Below are positions 34,224 to 46,347 of a DNA stretch of 64,000 bases, piece by piece. Under the pieces are notes generated by a model that did no database searches, had not been told where the DNA came from, and saw only the letters and a list, made by a program, of their open reading frames with translations. The position numbers and the translations under genes are program-made. Each line of letters begins with the position of its first letter. Position 1 is the stretch's first letter. Source of the stretch: Centrapalus pauciflorus (lineage: Eukaryota > Streptophyta > Magnoliopsida > Asterales > Asteraceae); assembly GCA_020465985.1 (NCBI GenBank), contig JAANYP010004869.1, forward strand, positions 1,178,001-1,242,000, in the 5' to 3' direction.

Positions 34224-36001
34224 TTAGAGTTTCATCATGCCTGGATCATAAGGGACACGAGTTGGCTTGATCCATAGATCACCTTGTATGTATTTGGCAG
34301 GGGTGTAACCATCTGCCTCCTGCGGACTAATCTTCTTTATACCCTTCCATCTTACCCTTCGCCCTGTGTTTGCCCCTGGTCCTCTGTTTTTATACTCTCC
34401 GTAATAACACGTGTCCAACCCGAACCCACCCGCCCACGGCTCCCACCCTTCCGGGGCGATGTTTCGGTCTATATACGACTGCATGATGATCGTTCTCGAG
34501 TACTCTTTCCACGGTCGTCCCAGGTACGATACCGCCATTGGCTTCTCTTCCATGTACGCTGGATCTGCTGTGATGGTGCACCCCTGGAGGATCAACCCAC
34601 CTTTCGAGTTACGGTCCTTCCGCCCCTGCGCTGTCACCACACACGGTTGGTTCCTAAGCGGCTTCCGAACTATTATCTTGCAATGTTGGAACACTGCTGC
34701 CGCGTCCCCAAAGATGAAGTCCACCGTTCCTCTGATGATGCATTGCCGGTAATACTGACGATATGAGTGCGCGTACAGCGTGTCTTGGAATCCGTTTATC
34801 ACACAGTTGTGGATGATCGCCATGTCACCTGAGATTCGTAGAGCCACCGCTTGATGTTGCGATGGACCTGCCGAATTCTCGAACGCAATGCCCTTTGCCA
34901 TGAATCCATCTCCATTCACCGCTGTTTCATTTTCAATTAACAAATAAATAAATAGAGATCCTATTAGACATGCATGCGCTAAATTACCAGTTGTAAATTT
35001 GTAGTGTGTAGCTTACCAACGGTAGCGGACAGGTAAGTCGGAACTCCTCCATTGTAGCTCTTGTTTCCGGTGATCTTGGTGTTAGCTGGACCTTCGCCGA
35101 TGAGTATGATATTGTTAACTTTCCTAGGAATCTCGACGTACTCCTTGTAAACACCTTGCTTGATCAGTATAACAAAGGGCACCGCGTTATTCCTGGGCAC
35201 GGTCCTAACCGCATCCATGATGGTCCTGAACCTTCCCGAACCATCTTGAGCCACAACCGCATTAGGCTTCAATGTTTTAGGATCAACATCTAGCAAGAAC
35301 CGCCTATCGCCTCTCCCCCACCACGCATCTTCGTTTGGACCCTTGTCCAGGAGCCTACGACTAAACCCCGTTAACTGGATCTCCCCAAGGAACTCACCAA
35401 CGATATTCACCATTGCAAGTGCATTGCTCGTCAGCTTCCAACCAAATCTCAATAACTTCTTCATCTTCTCACCAGAATCACCTGTGGTATTCTTGAACCC
35501 ATCACGACACGTTTCTTGGAACGTCAGCGAACCGCTGAGCCACACCTCGAGATCGCCAATGTATTCCTCCATCTTTGCAACATCAAAAGTTTCAAGCTTT
35601 TTCAATGATCTATTGAGGTCGTCAATGGAGTTATTGAGAAGCACTTTGCAAAGTTCAAAAGCCTTGGCAGCTCTCGGATCTTTGGCCACTTCTTGAAGGT
35701 CAGATGACTTCTCCATGGCATCCTTAACCTGTCTTATTGCAGAATTAAAAGCCACTTTCACGAGCTCTTTAGGGTCTTCCGTATCGGTTGCATTTGCAAG
35801 ACTCTTTCGACATGATCGCCTGTAATCGGTATGCTGACAAAGGGATTCTACGGCCTTGTTGCTGGTGGCGATGGAACCATCGGCTTCGGCATTTTTCTTA
35901 CGGTGGTATATTTTAACACCAACCACTGCACCGATCACGGCAGCTACTAACAGGACGACGGCCATTCCGATTATGGTGAACTTCCTTCTTCCGTCATCCA
36001 T
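34224..36001 (-). CDS. Pectinesterase with N-terminal PMEI domain (type I), 2 exons, 560 aa
   Basis: Removes methyl esters from cell-wall homogalacturonan. Exons are 36001-35017 and 34921-34224, GT-AG in phase 1, 1683 nt. A signal-anchor helix (about residues 8-30) is followed by a PMEI-like pro-domain (about 50-205) with Cys55, Cys64, Cys118 and Cys165. RRLL (215-218) and a second basic site (RRFLL, 233-237) are where subtilases typically cut to release the enzyme. The catalytic domain (about 247-545) shows Gln352 (QAVAL), Gln374-Asp375 (QDTLY), Asp396 (VDFIFG) and Arg464 (GRPW), all the residues needed for activity. CDS GC content is higher than its surroundings. The leader is short and the TATA-like ATATTTAG lies about 95 nt upstream of the start. 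It should be an active secreted enzyme; tissue and pH preference cannot be read. Confidence 0.96.
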
Positions 36002-37193
36002 ATTTCTCCTCTAATTAATTAAGTTTTCTATATATCTACCAAAATTAAAAAAATGTAAGAAAATTGTGGAATTAATCTAGAGAGCTAGCTAGGGCTAAAT
36101 ATACGGAACCCTGTTTGAGTTTTGGGTTCGATCAAATAACAGAAATTATGTGATATTTATATGCATGGTTGAATGTCGTTGTTTGATTTTCAGTTATGAG
36201 AATCTGAGGTTTAGAAACAATGGGACATTGGACAATATCAAGAGGCCAAAATTAACGTTGGATTGTTCTAATTTTAGTTAACATGCAACCAAAAACTCGT
36301 ATGATATAAATTTTGATTAATTAAAAATTTATTAATGGAATATTTGTTGAACTATTTTTATTGGCATTATTGCATATGTTTGTATATATATAATCAATGC
36401 CTGCAAAACAATAAAATTGGAAATAACATTGTACAAGCTAGAAATCAAATAATTCTAAATTTTTGTTATATACTAACCCTCTACAAGCATCTGAAGATAT
36501 GGTATGTAAATGAAAGGTCCGGGTCGTCAAAGGCGAGTTGGAATTTTGGTGGTGAAAGTAAGTTCTGAAGTTTCCATTTGAGGTAAAGGCGTAGTTTAGA
36601 AGTAGAATTAGATTAGTTTTTAAAAAGAATTAGATATTGAAAAGTTCACTACTTTAATTACTTGGGTGATAATGTCAATTTTAGATAGTTGTTTAGGTTA
36701 TTGACGATGTGCTGTTACAATATTGAGCAATTGGTTAAAGCAGACTTTTCTTTCATTAAATAGAGAAGATGATTATTGTAATTAGGAGTGACAATTTTGA
36801 CCCAACGGGTCAAACGTGCATGACCCGTCATAAAAAACTAAACTAGAACATAATTTTTTTAAAAAATAAAATTTATAAAATGGTGTATTAAACAAACTGT
36901 TCTTTAAAAAATTTCAGAATTATGTAAAATTTATGACTTTTGGTTGTCAACTCATTCGACCCATTTGCTTGAATAACCAAAAGAGGTGGTCTCATTGGAC
37001 CCCTTAAAATCTCATTGGACCCCCATGGATGTGTGTGGTGGTTATTCAAAAGATGTGTGTGAAGAATGGGTCCAAAGAGTATAACCCAACCAAAATTGTC
37101 ACTCCTAGTTGTAACCACCATTGATTGTAGCTGAAAACCTAAAGGGAGGCCCCAGTACTCGTCAAGGAGTAATCCCTTGTTTAAAAAAAGAAC

Positions 37194-37200
<7 letters not shown>
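36002..37200. other. 5' flank of pectinesterase and spacer
   Basis: Promoter side of the minus-strand pectinesterase. Contains a SINE fragment at 36513-36627. No other gene recognised. Confidence 0.45.
36513..36627 (+). mobile_element. Truncated SINE relative
   Basis: Shares the body of the SINE at 15316-15484, including GAAAGTAAGTTCTGAAG and the following GTCCA/TTCCA-nn-TGAGG block, and ends in an A-rich tail. The A and B box head is missing or degraded. Confidence 0.6.

Positions 37201-37248
<48 letters not shown>
37201..37248. repeat. (TA)n left of element D
   Basis: About 24 TA units. Confidence 0.95.
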
Positions 37249-37252
<4 letters not shown>

Positions 37253-37800
37253 CAGGTTCTATGGGGCACCTGTATGGATTGTGCACTTTGGGAACCTGTA
37301 TGCACCGTTAGATCTTGAATTTCAATGGTTCAGAGTGTAGTGGAAAAAGGGTAATTAACTTGAAAATGGGTGCACGGGTGCATAACTTCTCGTGCGCGGA
37401 AGGGCAAAATCGGAAGATGCTTAAATTCAGAAAATATTCTATCCGAATCCAAACAAACATGATGCATCTTCATCCAATTTGTTGGATTCGTCTTCAAATA
37501 CAATGCATCTTCATCCAATTCAATTTCAAACATGATGCATTTCGACCATATTCATCATCATCTTTGTTCCATCATTATGCATCACCAAAATCGTGATGCA
37601 TTTCGACATTTAAACGTGTTAATTTCGTGATGCATCACTGAAATTTAAACGTGCAATGCATTTTTAAATTAAATCTTATAATTTAACAATATATTATTAA
37701 GCATTCCCAAAATGCCCTTAATACACCTTTGTAAACAAGCAATGCATTTTTTGTTCCCATTTGGTTCCCGATGCATATGGTGCCCCATAAAACCTCAATC
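37249..37800. mobile_element. TA-flanked foldback element D, 552 bp
   Basis: Left end GGGTCAGGTTCTATGGGGCA then CC; right end GGTGCCCCATAAAACCTC, inverted. Inside are several copies of GATGCATTTCG and GATGCATC(A/T)-type words, related to the cores of A, E and F. (TA)n lies on both sides. No gene. Confidence 0.82.

Positions 37801-37890
<90 letters not shown>
37801..37890. repeat. (TA)n then (CA)n between elements D and E
   Basis: TA units to about 37858, then 16 CA units to 37890. Confidence 0.95.
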
Positions 37891-37893
<3 letters not shown>

Positions 37894-38117
37894 GGTGTTC
37901 AATGGAAAATCTCCATGTTTCGAAAAACATCAAAGAACCTTTATGCACCACCACAAATGCATCATAATTCTCGCATGATGCATCATTATTTCTACGTGAT
38001 GCATCATATTCCTGCGTGATGCATCGGCTTCCACGTGATGCATTACGATTTTCTAGTAATATGTTGTGGTTCTCCAAGGTTATTTGATGTACAGAGGTTC
38101 TCCATTGAACTCAGCCT
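37891..38117. mobile_element. TA/CA-flanked foldback element E, 227 bp
   Basis: Left GAAGGTGTTCAATGGAAAAT, right GAGGTTCTCCATTGAACTCA, inverted. The core has GATGCATCA(T/C) repeats with CGCGTGATGCATC-type variants. Same family as A and F. Confidence 0.8.
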
Positions 38118-38475
38118 AATATATATATGTGTTATCTAACAATGTCATAATTTCAATATATATCACACACACAAATATATACAATTATACACACATATGT
38201 GCATTGACTTAAGAAAGCATAATGCATCTTGAATCTAAGTAAGTAGCTTTCCCAGTGTAAATAAACAACATCCCAACCCATGACCTAAAATCCAATTAAT
38301 TAAATGAAACAACACTAACAACAAAAGATAAGAATCATTTACCTTTTTTATCCAATAAATTGGAAATGTATGTTATTTGAAACTTTGTATGTTAAAATTA
38401 TCAACACCACATCTATTTGTATTGGCCCATCAATATCGGTTTTACCATATATTTCTTGACTGGGTTTAATTTACA

Positions 38476-38479
<4 letters not shown>

Positions 38480-38522
<43 letters not shown>
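38480..38522. repeat. (TA)n left of element F
   Basis: About 21 TA units. Confidence 0.9.
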
Positions 38523-38525
<3 letters not shown>

Positions 38526-38797
38526 GTGGGTTCAATGGAGAACCTTATGCATCGAAGAACATTGGAGAACCACAATGCATCGCTTGAAAAACTGAAATGC
38601 ATCACGTAGAAATTGATGCATCACGCATGAATTTAATGCATCACGTGGAAATAATGTAGAAATCGATGAATCACGCGAGAATTTGATGCATCACATGGAA
38701 ATAATGATGCATTACGGGGTAATTGTGATGCATTTGTGGTGGTGCATGGAGGTTCTTCAAGGTTCTTCGATGCATGGAGGTTCTCCATTGAACCCAC

Positions 38798-38800
<3 letters not shown>
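38523..38800. mobile_element. TA-flanked foldback element F, 278 bp
   Basis: Left GGGGTGGGTTCAATGGAGAA, right GGTTCTCCATTGAACCCACC, inverted. The core has GATGCATCACG(C/T) repeats. (TA)n lies directly on both sides. This is the best preserved member of the A/E/F family. Confidence 0.87.

Positions 38801-38857
<57 letters not shown>
38801..38857. repeat. (TA)n right of element F
   Basis: About 28 TA units. Confidence 0.95.
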
Positions 38858-38863
<6 letters not shown>

Positions 38864-39555
38864 ATCATTATATGGCCATTAGTTATAATTCTTGATTCTT
38901 TAGATTTCAACTTATTAAACATTAATAAATAATTATATTACATTTCGGTTACATGTAGTAATATTTTTAAAATTCGATTATATATATAACATATATATTT
39001 CATGGATCATAAATATTGCATCCACTAACACTATGTTTGAAAATTAATTTAAATTTTGTATTATATGTAAATTGTGCTGAATTAATGACTATTAATTACT
39101 CATTGACTGTAAATTAAGTTGAAGCATTAAGTGCATTTTCTTTATAAAGACGATAATATATATATATAAGAGTTGATTAAATGCATTTTTATACAACTAT
39201 CTATATCATTTTTACCAATTTATGCAACTAACTAACTTTTATATCAATCAATGCAATTAATTTTGACCAACTTATGCATTTAACTTATTATTTGTTACAA
39301 TTCTATGCAATTTATCTAGTATATATTGTAGGTAAACTCATAATTAAAAATATTTATATGGTTATTATGCAATGACCTTTATGTATTTTTACCAAAATAT
39401 GAAATGATCAATTATTTTTATTAATTAAAATAAAGTAATCAAAATTTATCATCTAATATGTATTTTTCTTAAAAATAAAATATATTTAGAATTTTTTTCA
39501 AGTTAAATGGTTATGTTATTTTTAGTATAGAATAATACAAACTAAATTGAAACAA
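38858..39555. other. AT-rich spacer; no gene seen
   Basis: Short repeats of TATGCAA(T/C) appear around 39230-39370. Nothing else recognised. Confidence 0.4.
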
Positions 39556-39563
39556 CTTTGTAT

Positions 39564-40082
39564 CAAGGTTATTGAAATCGCGATTTAAATCGTAGGATCG
39601 TACGATCCTACGATCCTACAAGTAGATTTCGATCAGGATCGCTAGTAGGATCGATTTTAGGTAGGATCGTAAGCAAGATCGTAGGATCGTTAGTAAGATC
39701 GTAAGATCGTACGACGATCCGATCCTACATATATACGGTTGTTTTCGTAAGCAAGATCGTAGGATCATTAGTAAGATCGTACGACATGTATTTCAAACTT
39801 TTTATGACTTGTGAATGGATGTATGAAAATGACTTTCTTTAGTATTGTCTTTAAAGTTTGAATCCTCTATGAAAATGACTAGATATCTTTTGAATGAAGA
39901 ATTACTTTCCTTATGAACATGACTTATTTTGGATGGAAATGACTCTCTTTTGTTTATGATACAATACTGTGATATATAATATTTAATTTCGGTAGGATCT
40001 TACGATCCCGATCCGATCCTACGATCCCGATCTTGCAATGACAAAAACGATCCTAGGTAAGATCTCGATCTTGACAACCTTG
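39564..40082. mobile_element. hAT-like MITE with GATCGTAGGATC repeats, 519 bp, 8-bp TSD
   Basis: Left CAAGGTTATTGAAATCG, right CGATCTTGACAACCTTG, inverted. The flanks CTTTGTAT (39556-39563) and CTTTGTAT (40083-40090) match exactly. Both subterminal regions carry many copies of GATCGTAGGATC, GTAAGATCGTA and CGATCCTACGATC, while the centre is unique AT-rich DNA. Confidence 0.85.
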
Positions 40083-40090
40083 CTTTGTAT

Positions 40091-40562
40091 AATTATATAT
40101 TATAGCAATAATCCAAATCATTATTTCTATGTGTAATGTTTATTTTATCTTTCATTTAAAAAATAAAAATAAACTTTGTTTGATGATTTTATATATTTAA
40201 ATTATTGTTTTATAATGTGTGATGTTATGAATCAGCTACCAAAAGTTTTATTAATGGATAAAACACTCTCTTATAGATTAATGTATGGTGTTTGAAAATT
40301 ATTAGTCTAATAAACCTTTTTTTCTCGTCTGTTTACTTTAGAAAACTGTATAGATTGTTTCAGTTAGTGATACATAGGTTTATTCAGAAAAATCATGGAT
40401 ATCAATTGGAATTTGTAAATTTTTTATTCATAGATATTACACGGAGGAGGTTTGTTATTTGAACGAGGTTATCCGTCTTTGCCAATGGTTAAGGATAAAA
40501 AAAATACTATATTTTTATAATTTCTGAATGACTTTTTAAATAATAAAATTATGACATATCTA
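40091..40562. other. AT-rich spacer; no gene seen
   Basis: Nothing recognised. Confidence 0.4.
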
Positions 40563-40854
40563 TCTATACTATTAAAAGAGTAACTAAATGCCACATGACA
40601 TGCTCTCATTGAATTTGCCACATGACATGTTCTCATTGAATTTGTCACATGTCGATCTCTCCATTTGCCACGTCATTTACTGATTTTATATACAAATTTT
40701 AAAGCAAATCAAATCTATATAAATCTAATATGGATTAATTTAATAACTAACTAAAATTAAGCAAATTTTAATATTCATATAATTATTATATTATACATAC
40801 ATATAAATATCAATTTCTAAAATTAACCCATGTATTACATGGGTAATAACCTAG
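40563..40854 (+). mobile_element. Non-autonomous Helitron, 292 bp
   Basis: Starts TCTATACTATTAAAAGAG after A and ends GGGTAATAACCTAG before T, with the hairpin CCCATGTATTACATGGG about 10 nt from the end. Near-identical to the inverted copy at 22425-22720. Confidence 0.88.
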
Positions 40855-42488
40855 TTACTTAATAAATCAATATATAGTTTTAGTTATGAGTTTTAAATTG
40901 TATAAAATTGTAATAAATAACAAGTTAAGTTTATATATTGGTACATAACTAAAGTTTAATTGTATTGAATGTCGATAGATAAAAAGTTTAGTTAGTTATA
41001 TGTTGTGCGGCTGTGTTTGATTTTTTTTTTCAAATGTTTCACGTAACACTCTTCCTATTAGTGTTATTTTGCAAATTGTATCCTCTATTTTCATAATTTT
41101 TTTATATAATCTCTATTTAACAATTATTATTATAATAATGTTCTTACACCTTTGAAAATATGATTTTAATTACACATATTTATTATTATTCAGCACACCT
41201 AAAACTATTCAAAATCAATACAATCCATTAAAACACATAATACAAATATATGTAAGGGTAAGGGGGTGTTTGGAGCTTTATCTTTTAATATTATAAGTCT
41301 AATTGCCATATTTGATTGGCATGCTGAATTTTCCCTTCTATTTTTTCTTTCAAATGTTTCATATAACACCCTTTGTATTATTGTTATTTTGTAATCTGTA
41401 CTCTCTTTTAGTAATTTTTTACTTAGTCTTTATTCAACGATTATTCATATAATATTAATTTTACACCTTTAGAAATATGATTTGGATTACACATATTTCT
41501 TTTTATCCATACATAACTAAAGCTAACCAAATCAACATACTGCATCAACACATATCATGGATATTCATATCCTTTTGAGATTATCAAGTCACATATAATT
41601 GTATAAGGACTTTATAATTAAAAAATATATTACAATAATCTAACGAAAATGCTTTGTAATTAATGTGCCAGATATTATATTTGAAATTTCTTTTATTAGA
41701 CATGATTAGGTTTTGATGTTGAATATTATGGTAATTTATAGTTTAATAGTTGTGTCCCCTCCCATTACAATACACGAGGTTAAGTTATAATTAAAACTCA
41801 AATTTAATAATCGCTACCATTAACTTCTATTGTTTACTTATTTAGTTGTTTAATGATACAATCACTTAACACTTAAAACGGTTGAAAACCGTTTTATAAT
41901 TGTAAAATCGTTTATAAATTTTCATGTGACGTGTGAATTTCCAACCTCACGTTTGGGTTATTGTAATGTGATGACTGAAGTTATAGCTATTTAATATGCC
42001 ATAAAATTTCCTAATGTTATCATCCCCTCGTGATTCCATACCATATATTATCGATTTCAAACGGTTTGAAATTTGTGAAGGTACATACATTTTAGGAATT
42101 ATTCGGGTTCCGTTATTCTGCACACCCCTATTAATCGTGTCAGATAAAAAAAAATTGTAAACCAAAAAAACAATATGAAATGTGACATTTTTAGGCAATA
42201 AAATAAATGTTGACCGTAAATCACAGCCCAAACACAAACATACCCAAATAGTTCATGAACACTAGAGTAGGATTGGAAACGGAAAGCTTTAAAACTTAAA
42301 AGATGAGAAATGAGAAGAAAGAATAAAGGGAAAAGGAAAAGGTATATGAACCTACCTTTTTATTCACTCTAATGTGATTCACATGCACATGAACCACATT
42401 CATCATTATTCAAGGGAATATTATAATCTCAGTCAACACAAAACTTACACGCTTTTAAATTTATATATCACCTTCTCATCTCTCACTC
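40855..42488. other. Spacer 3' of IBR3, with a diverged direct repeat
   Basis: About 41027-41250 and 41345-41560 are diverged direct copies (shared TTCAAATGTTTCA, GTGTTATTTTG-like, TTACACCTTT-GAAATATGATTT, AATTACACATATTT words). No gene recognised. Confidence 0.55.
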
Positions 42489-45400
42489 TCACAGCTTGGC
42501 TCTCTTCAGTTCTAATTTGGCAATCGTCCCCAGATGAACTTCATCCGGACCATCTGCAATTCGCAGAGTCCTGGCTGTAGCCCAAAGATAAGACAAAGCA
42601 GTGTCTCCCGATACCCCTGCTCCACCGTGCACTTGGATTGCTGTGTCCAGCACCATTAAAGCCATGTTTGGAGCTGCTACCTGTTCCGTTTCCATATCAT
42701 CATACAATAACATCAATGGTAAATCTGTTTGACCATACCATGCCACTTCAATAGATTTAGTATGCTTCACTAGCATGTATTGGGTGGGTTAACTTCTATC
42801 TTTTTTTTTTTTTTTTACATTTAGATGTTTTGCGACTTTCATTTAAAAAAAAAAAAAAGAAATGGTTTTATAAAATTGAAGGCATCATATCATCATCAAT
42901 TGATGGTACCATTGCCATACCATGTGTGTGTATCCAACTTCTATTCATGTCAAGTTGTCAATTGAGTACTTATTTGCAAGACAAAATAGATAAAATGTTG
43001 TTGTACCTTCACACAGTTCTAAACTACATACTTGAATAATTCGGATTTATAAACCAAAAGATATACCAATTAATATACCTATACCTTCACAAATGTACCT
43101 ATTTCCAAATTTAATCAATTTATGAACTCATGCCCACTGTTAACATAAAGAGGTAAACTTGTCAATTCCTAATGCTTTAAACGCTCAAGTCAGAAAAGGT
43201 TACCTTGGCCATTGCAAGAGCCCCACGAGCTTTCTTGTTTCCATGCCGATCAAGTTGGTCAGCAGCTTCAAAGATTAGTAGTCTGGTTCTCTCTAGCTCT
43301 ATTCGACACTGCAGTAGAAGATTTTAAACTCGTATGAGAACTTGAAAAAACAAAACCGGGGAAAAAAAAAAGAATAAACAAATTGTTTAACAGAATATCG
43401 ACTGTTTGGATACATTAATCATTACCACACGAGTAAAAAACCAAACAAATAAGAGCATGTGTTCATGGTGGTTTCTAAGAAATTGTTTATCATGGATTCA
43501 TGGAAACCAAAATAGCCTTTTACTGACTCTTAACATAAACTCTCAAATGAAAAGGACGGAGGACTTCAAAACCAGGGTTGCCAACTTAAGCACAAGTTAA
43601 GTTGCTTCTCATGTAGGAGCTGCCACTCTACATATCTGAAGAACACTTTACACCAATGTTTATGGAAAACTATATGGGGAGTGGTTTTCAAGAATAGAAC
43701 TTAGAAGAGAAAACTAACTGAAATAAAATCTGCATTTCCATTGTTACCTTGGCTACATCAGAAACAAAGGAGCCATGCTCAGCTATCAATTTTCCAAATG
43801 TTCTTCTTTGAAGAGCCCTCTGAGCCATCAACTGCATCCCACGTTCTGCTGCACCTATTAATCTCATGCAGTGATGCAACCTTCCTGGACCCAACCTACC
43901 CTACATATACAAAATAGCTTCACTTGATCAACAGGCATATTCTGCTTTCAAAGATGCCCTCCTAATAAATAACAACAGTTAAACACTTGAACCCTCTGGA
44001 CAAAGGGTCGTATAATCGTTCTTCTAGTGATGTGCCATATTGATTGACCACTGCTGTGGGAAATAGGTAAGGGCCTTCATGCTTTATTGGACAGGTGCAA
44101 GAGATGATAAAACCAGACAAAGTAGTACAGTACAAGTACGTAGTTCAACCAAAATGTATGTATAAGCCCTTATCAAGACAACTATTCCAAAGAACCAGTT
44201 TCAATAATCTGATTTCGTCCATAAAGATGAAAGCCCAAATACAAGCGAAGGCATGACGGAAGAAAGGACAGAGGTGAATTATAGCTGCCTAATCTCTAAC
44301 AGTGGTCAAGCCAGTGACGAATGATAGGGGTAGGGATAGGATTTGATTTGAGAACTTCGATCCAAGACAAAGGCACTACCAGCTGCACTAAAGATCTTTA
44401 ACTGGCAACATAAGGAGTTAACGACATTATTTGGAATTCTCAAGTATGCGCGTAAATGCTTAAATGGTTCTTTGACTTACCTGTGCAATCTCAAAGCCAC
44501 GACCCTCCCCCAACAGGATATTCTTGGCTGGAACACGAACATTATCAAACGAAATCTCTGCATGCCCATGAGGTGCATCATCAAAGCCATATACCGTGAG
44601 AGGTCTTAGTATTTTCACACCGGGAGTATTGATATCTACAAGAATCATGGATTGCTGCTTATGAATTGGTGCATTGAAGTCAGTTTTTCCCTGCATTATC
44701 ATGCATCATATGTGTCAACTTATTGACATTAAACGTCAAAATCTTCAAATTGCTTCCCAGAAAGGAAAAGTGAAAACACATTGAAACTGGAGAAAAACTA
44801 TCGGAGTTTCTGATTCGGAACTTGCATGATCTTGTCAAATTTTAAGGAAAAAATTTTGATAACCAGATAGCTGTATTAAGCTTTAAACTTGGATATTTGA
44901 CCTCAGAAAGTCAAATTTCTTCTTTTTTCTTAGAAAGAAGGGATTAGTAGTTGGAACTAACCATAAGTACAAGAACCTTGCATCTAGGATCCATGGCTCC
45001 ACTTGTCCACCACTTCTTTCCATTAATAACATACGTATCACCTTCTCTGTTCATGTTATTAAACTTACATTATAACAGATTAGAGAGAGTTTCTAACCAA
45101 ATCTACTGTATTTACAGTTTACAATGAACATGAGCTAAAGTTGTCATTAGCTGTGCTGTATAAAGCATTGTGAATGTTCTCTGTGTTTGTTTTTTTGTCT
45201 TTATATCATAAAGCGAGGCCTGAGGCCCACCAATGCAATCTATATATTCAGGGCCAAACTTTCAAATTACACAGTATGAGAACCAATACAAAGAATATGA
45301 TTACAAAACAGTAGCATCCCATAAAGCCCCACTGCCAAACAGCAGCCCTACCTCTCAAAACAAAACAGAAATCTCTCGTTGAATACATAATTCAAGTCCA

Positions 45401-46311
45401 ATATATGGTAATTATCATTTCCCTGGTTCTTGTTGCTTGCTCTAAAATTGGTTTTTAAATAACAAAATTATCCATGTTGTTTAAAAGAAAACAAAAGCAC
45501 AATTTATCAATCTTTCCCCAAAATTTACAATCACAAGTACAAAACCTAAATAATCATTCCAACTAAAATTATATAAAATTAGTTCATGGTTTTCCAACAA
45601 TAATGTAAACATACGTGGCGGCCATCAGTGGTGGAAAATGTATTTCTATATATGTATATATATACGTGTGTGTATGTGTGTGTATTGAGTCGAGCAATTG
45701 ATACCCAAAAACGATCTGACTCGTTAGTCTGACTCGGAATTGAACAATAACCCGCATGTCATTCACTGACACGGTACGATTCAAGTAACGAGTCGAGTCA
45801 CCAAGTCATGTTTCAGTTGGTTATTGTTGTAACCCTCTTCAATATGTCAAAAAAGAAGGTACTCAAGTTGGACTAACCATCATGTTGTAATACCATTATG
45901 GTTTATCAAGACATAAACATGTAAACAACAACTTTGTCATTGTATAAAATAAGACTTCATCATTGTATAAAAATAGAAAATAGTTAAACGATTTCATCTT
46001 ACTTCGTCTTATATTCTTCATTTATGTTGTTCTAGCATTCTTTATACAGCTGCGATCTCCCATCACATGCTTCTTTGTTTGCATAAATTACCATCTTCAT
46101 TTTCTAGAATCCCTATTTTGGTGCTTAGGAAACCATACCTTGGTTATTGAGTTTGAGATTAATTGCATTAGATACAATATTAAGAGAAACCATCCCTTCA
46201 ACTCTTGATTGATGGGGGTTGAAACCATTATTAATGATAAAATATCTACTATTAATTAGTTATTATAATTATAATTAATATATACGTACATACATACACA
46301 CACACACACAC

Positions 46312-46347
<36 letters not shown>

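Noticed and set aside
34284..34766. Plus-strand 160-codon frame
   Set aside because: It is an antisense shadow of the pectinesterase catalytic exon.
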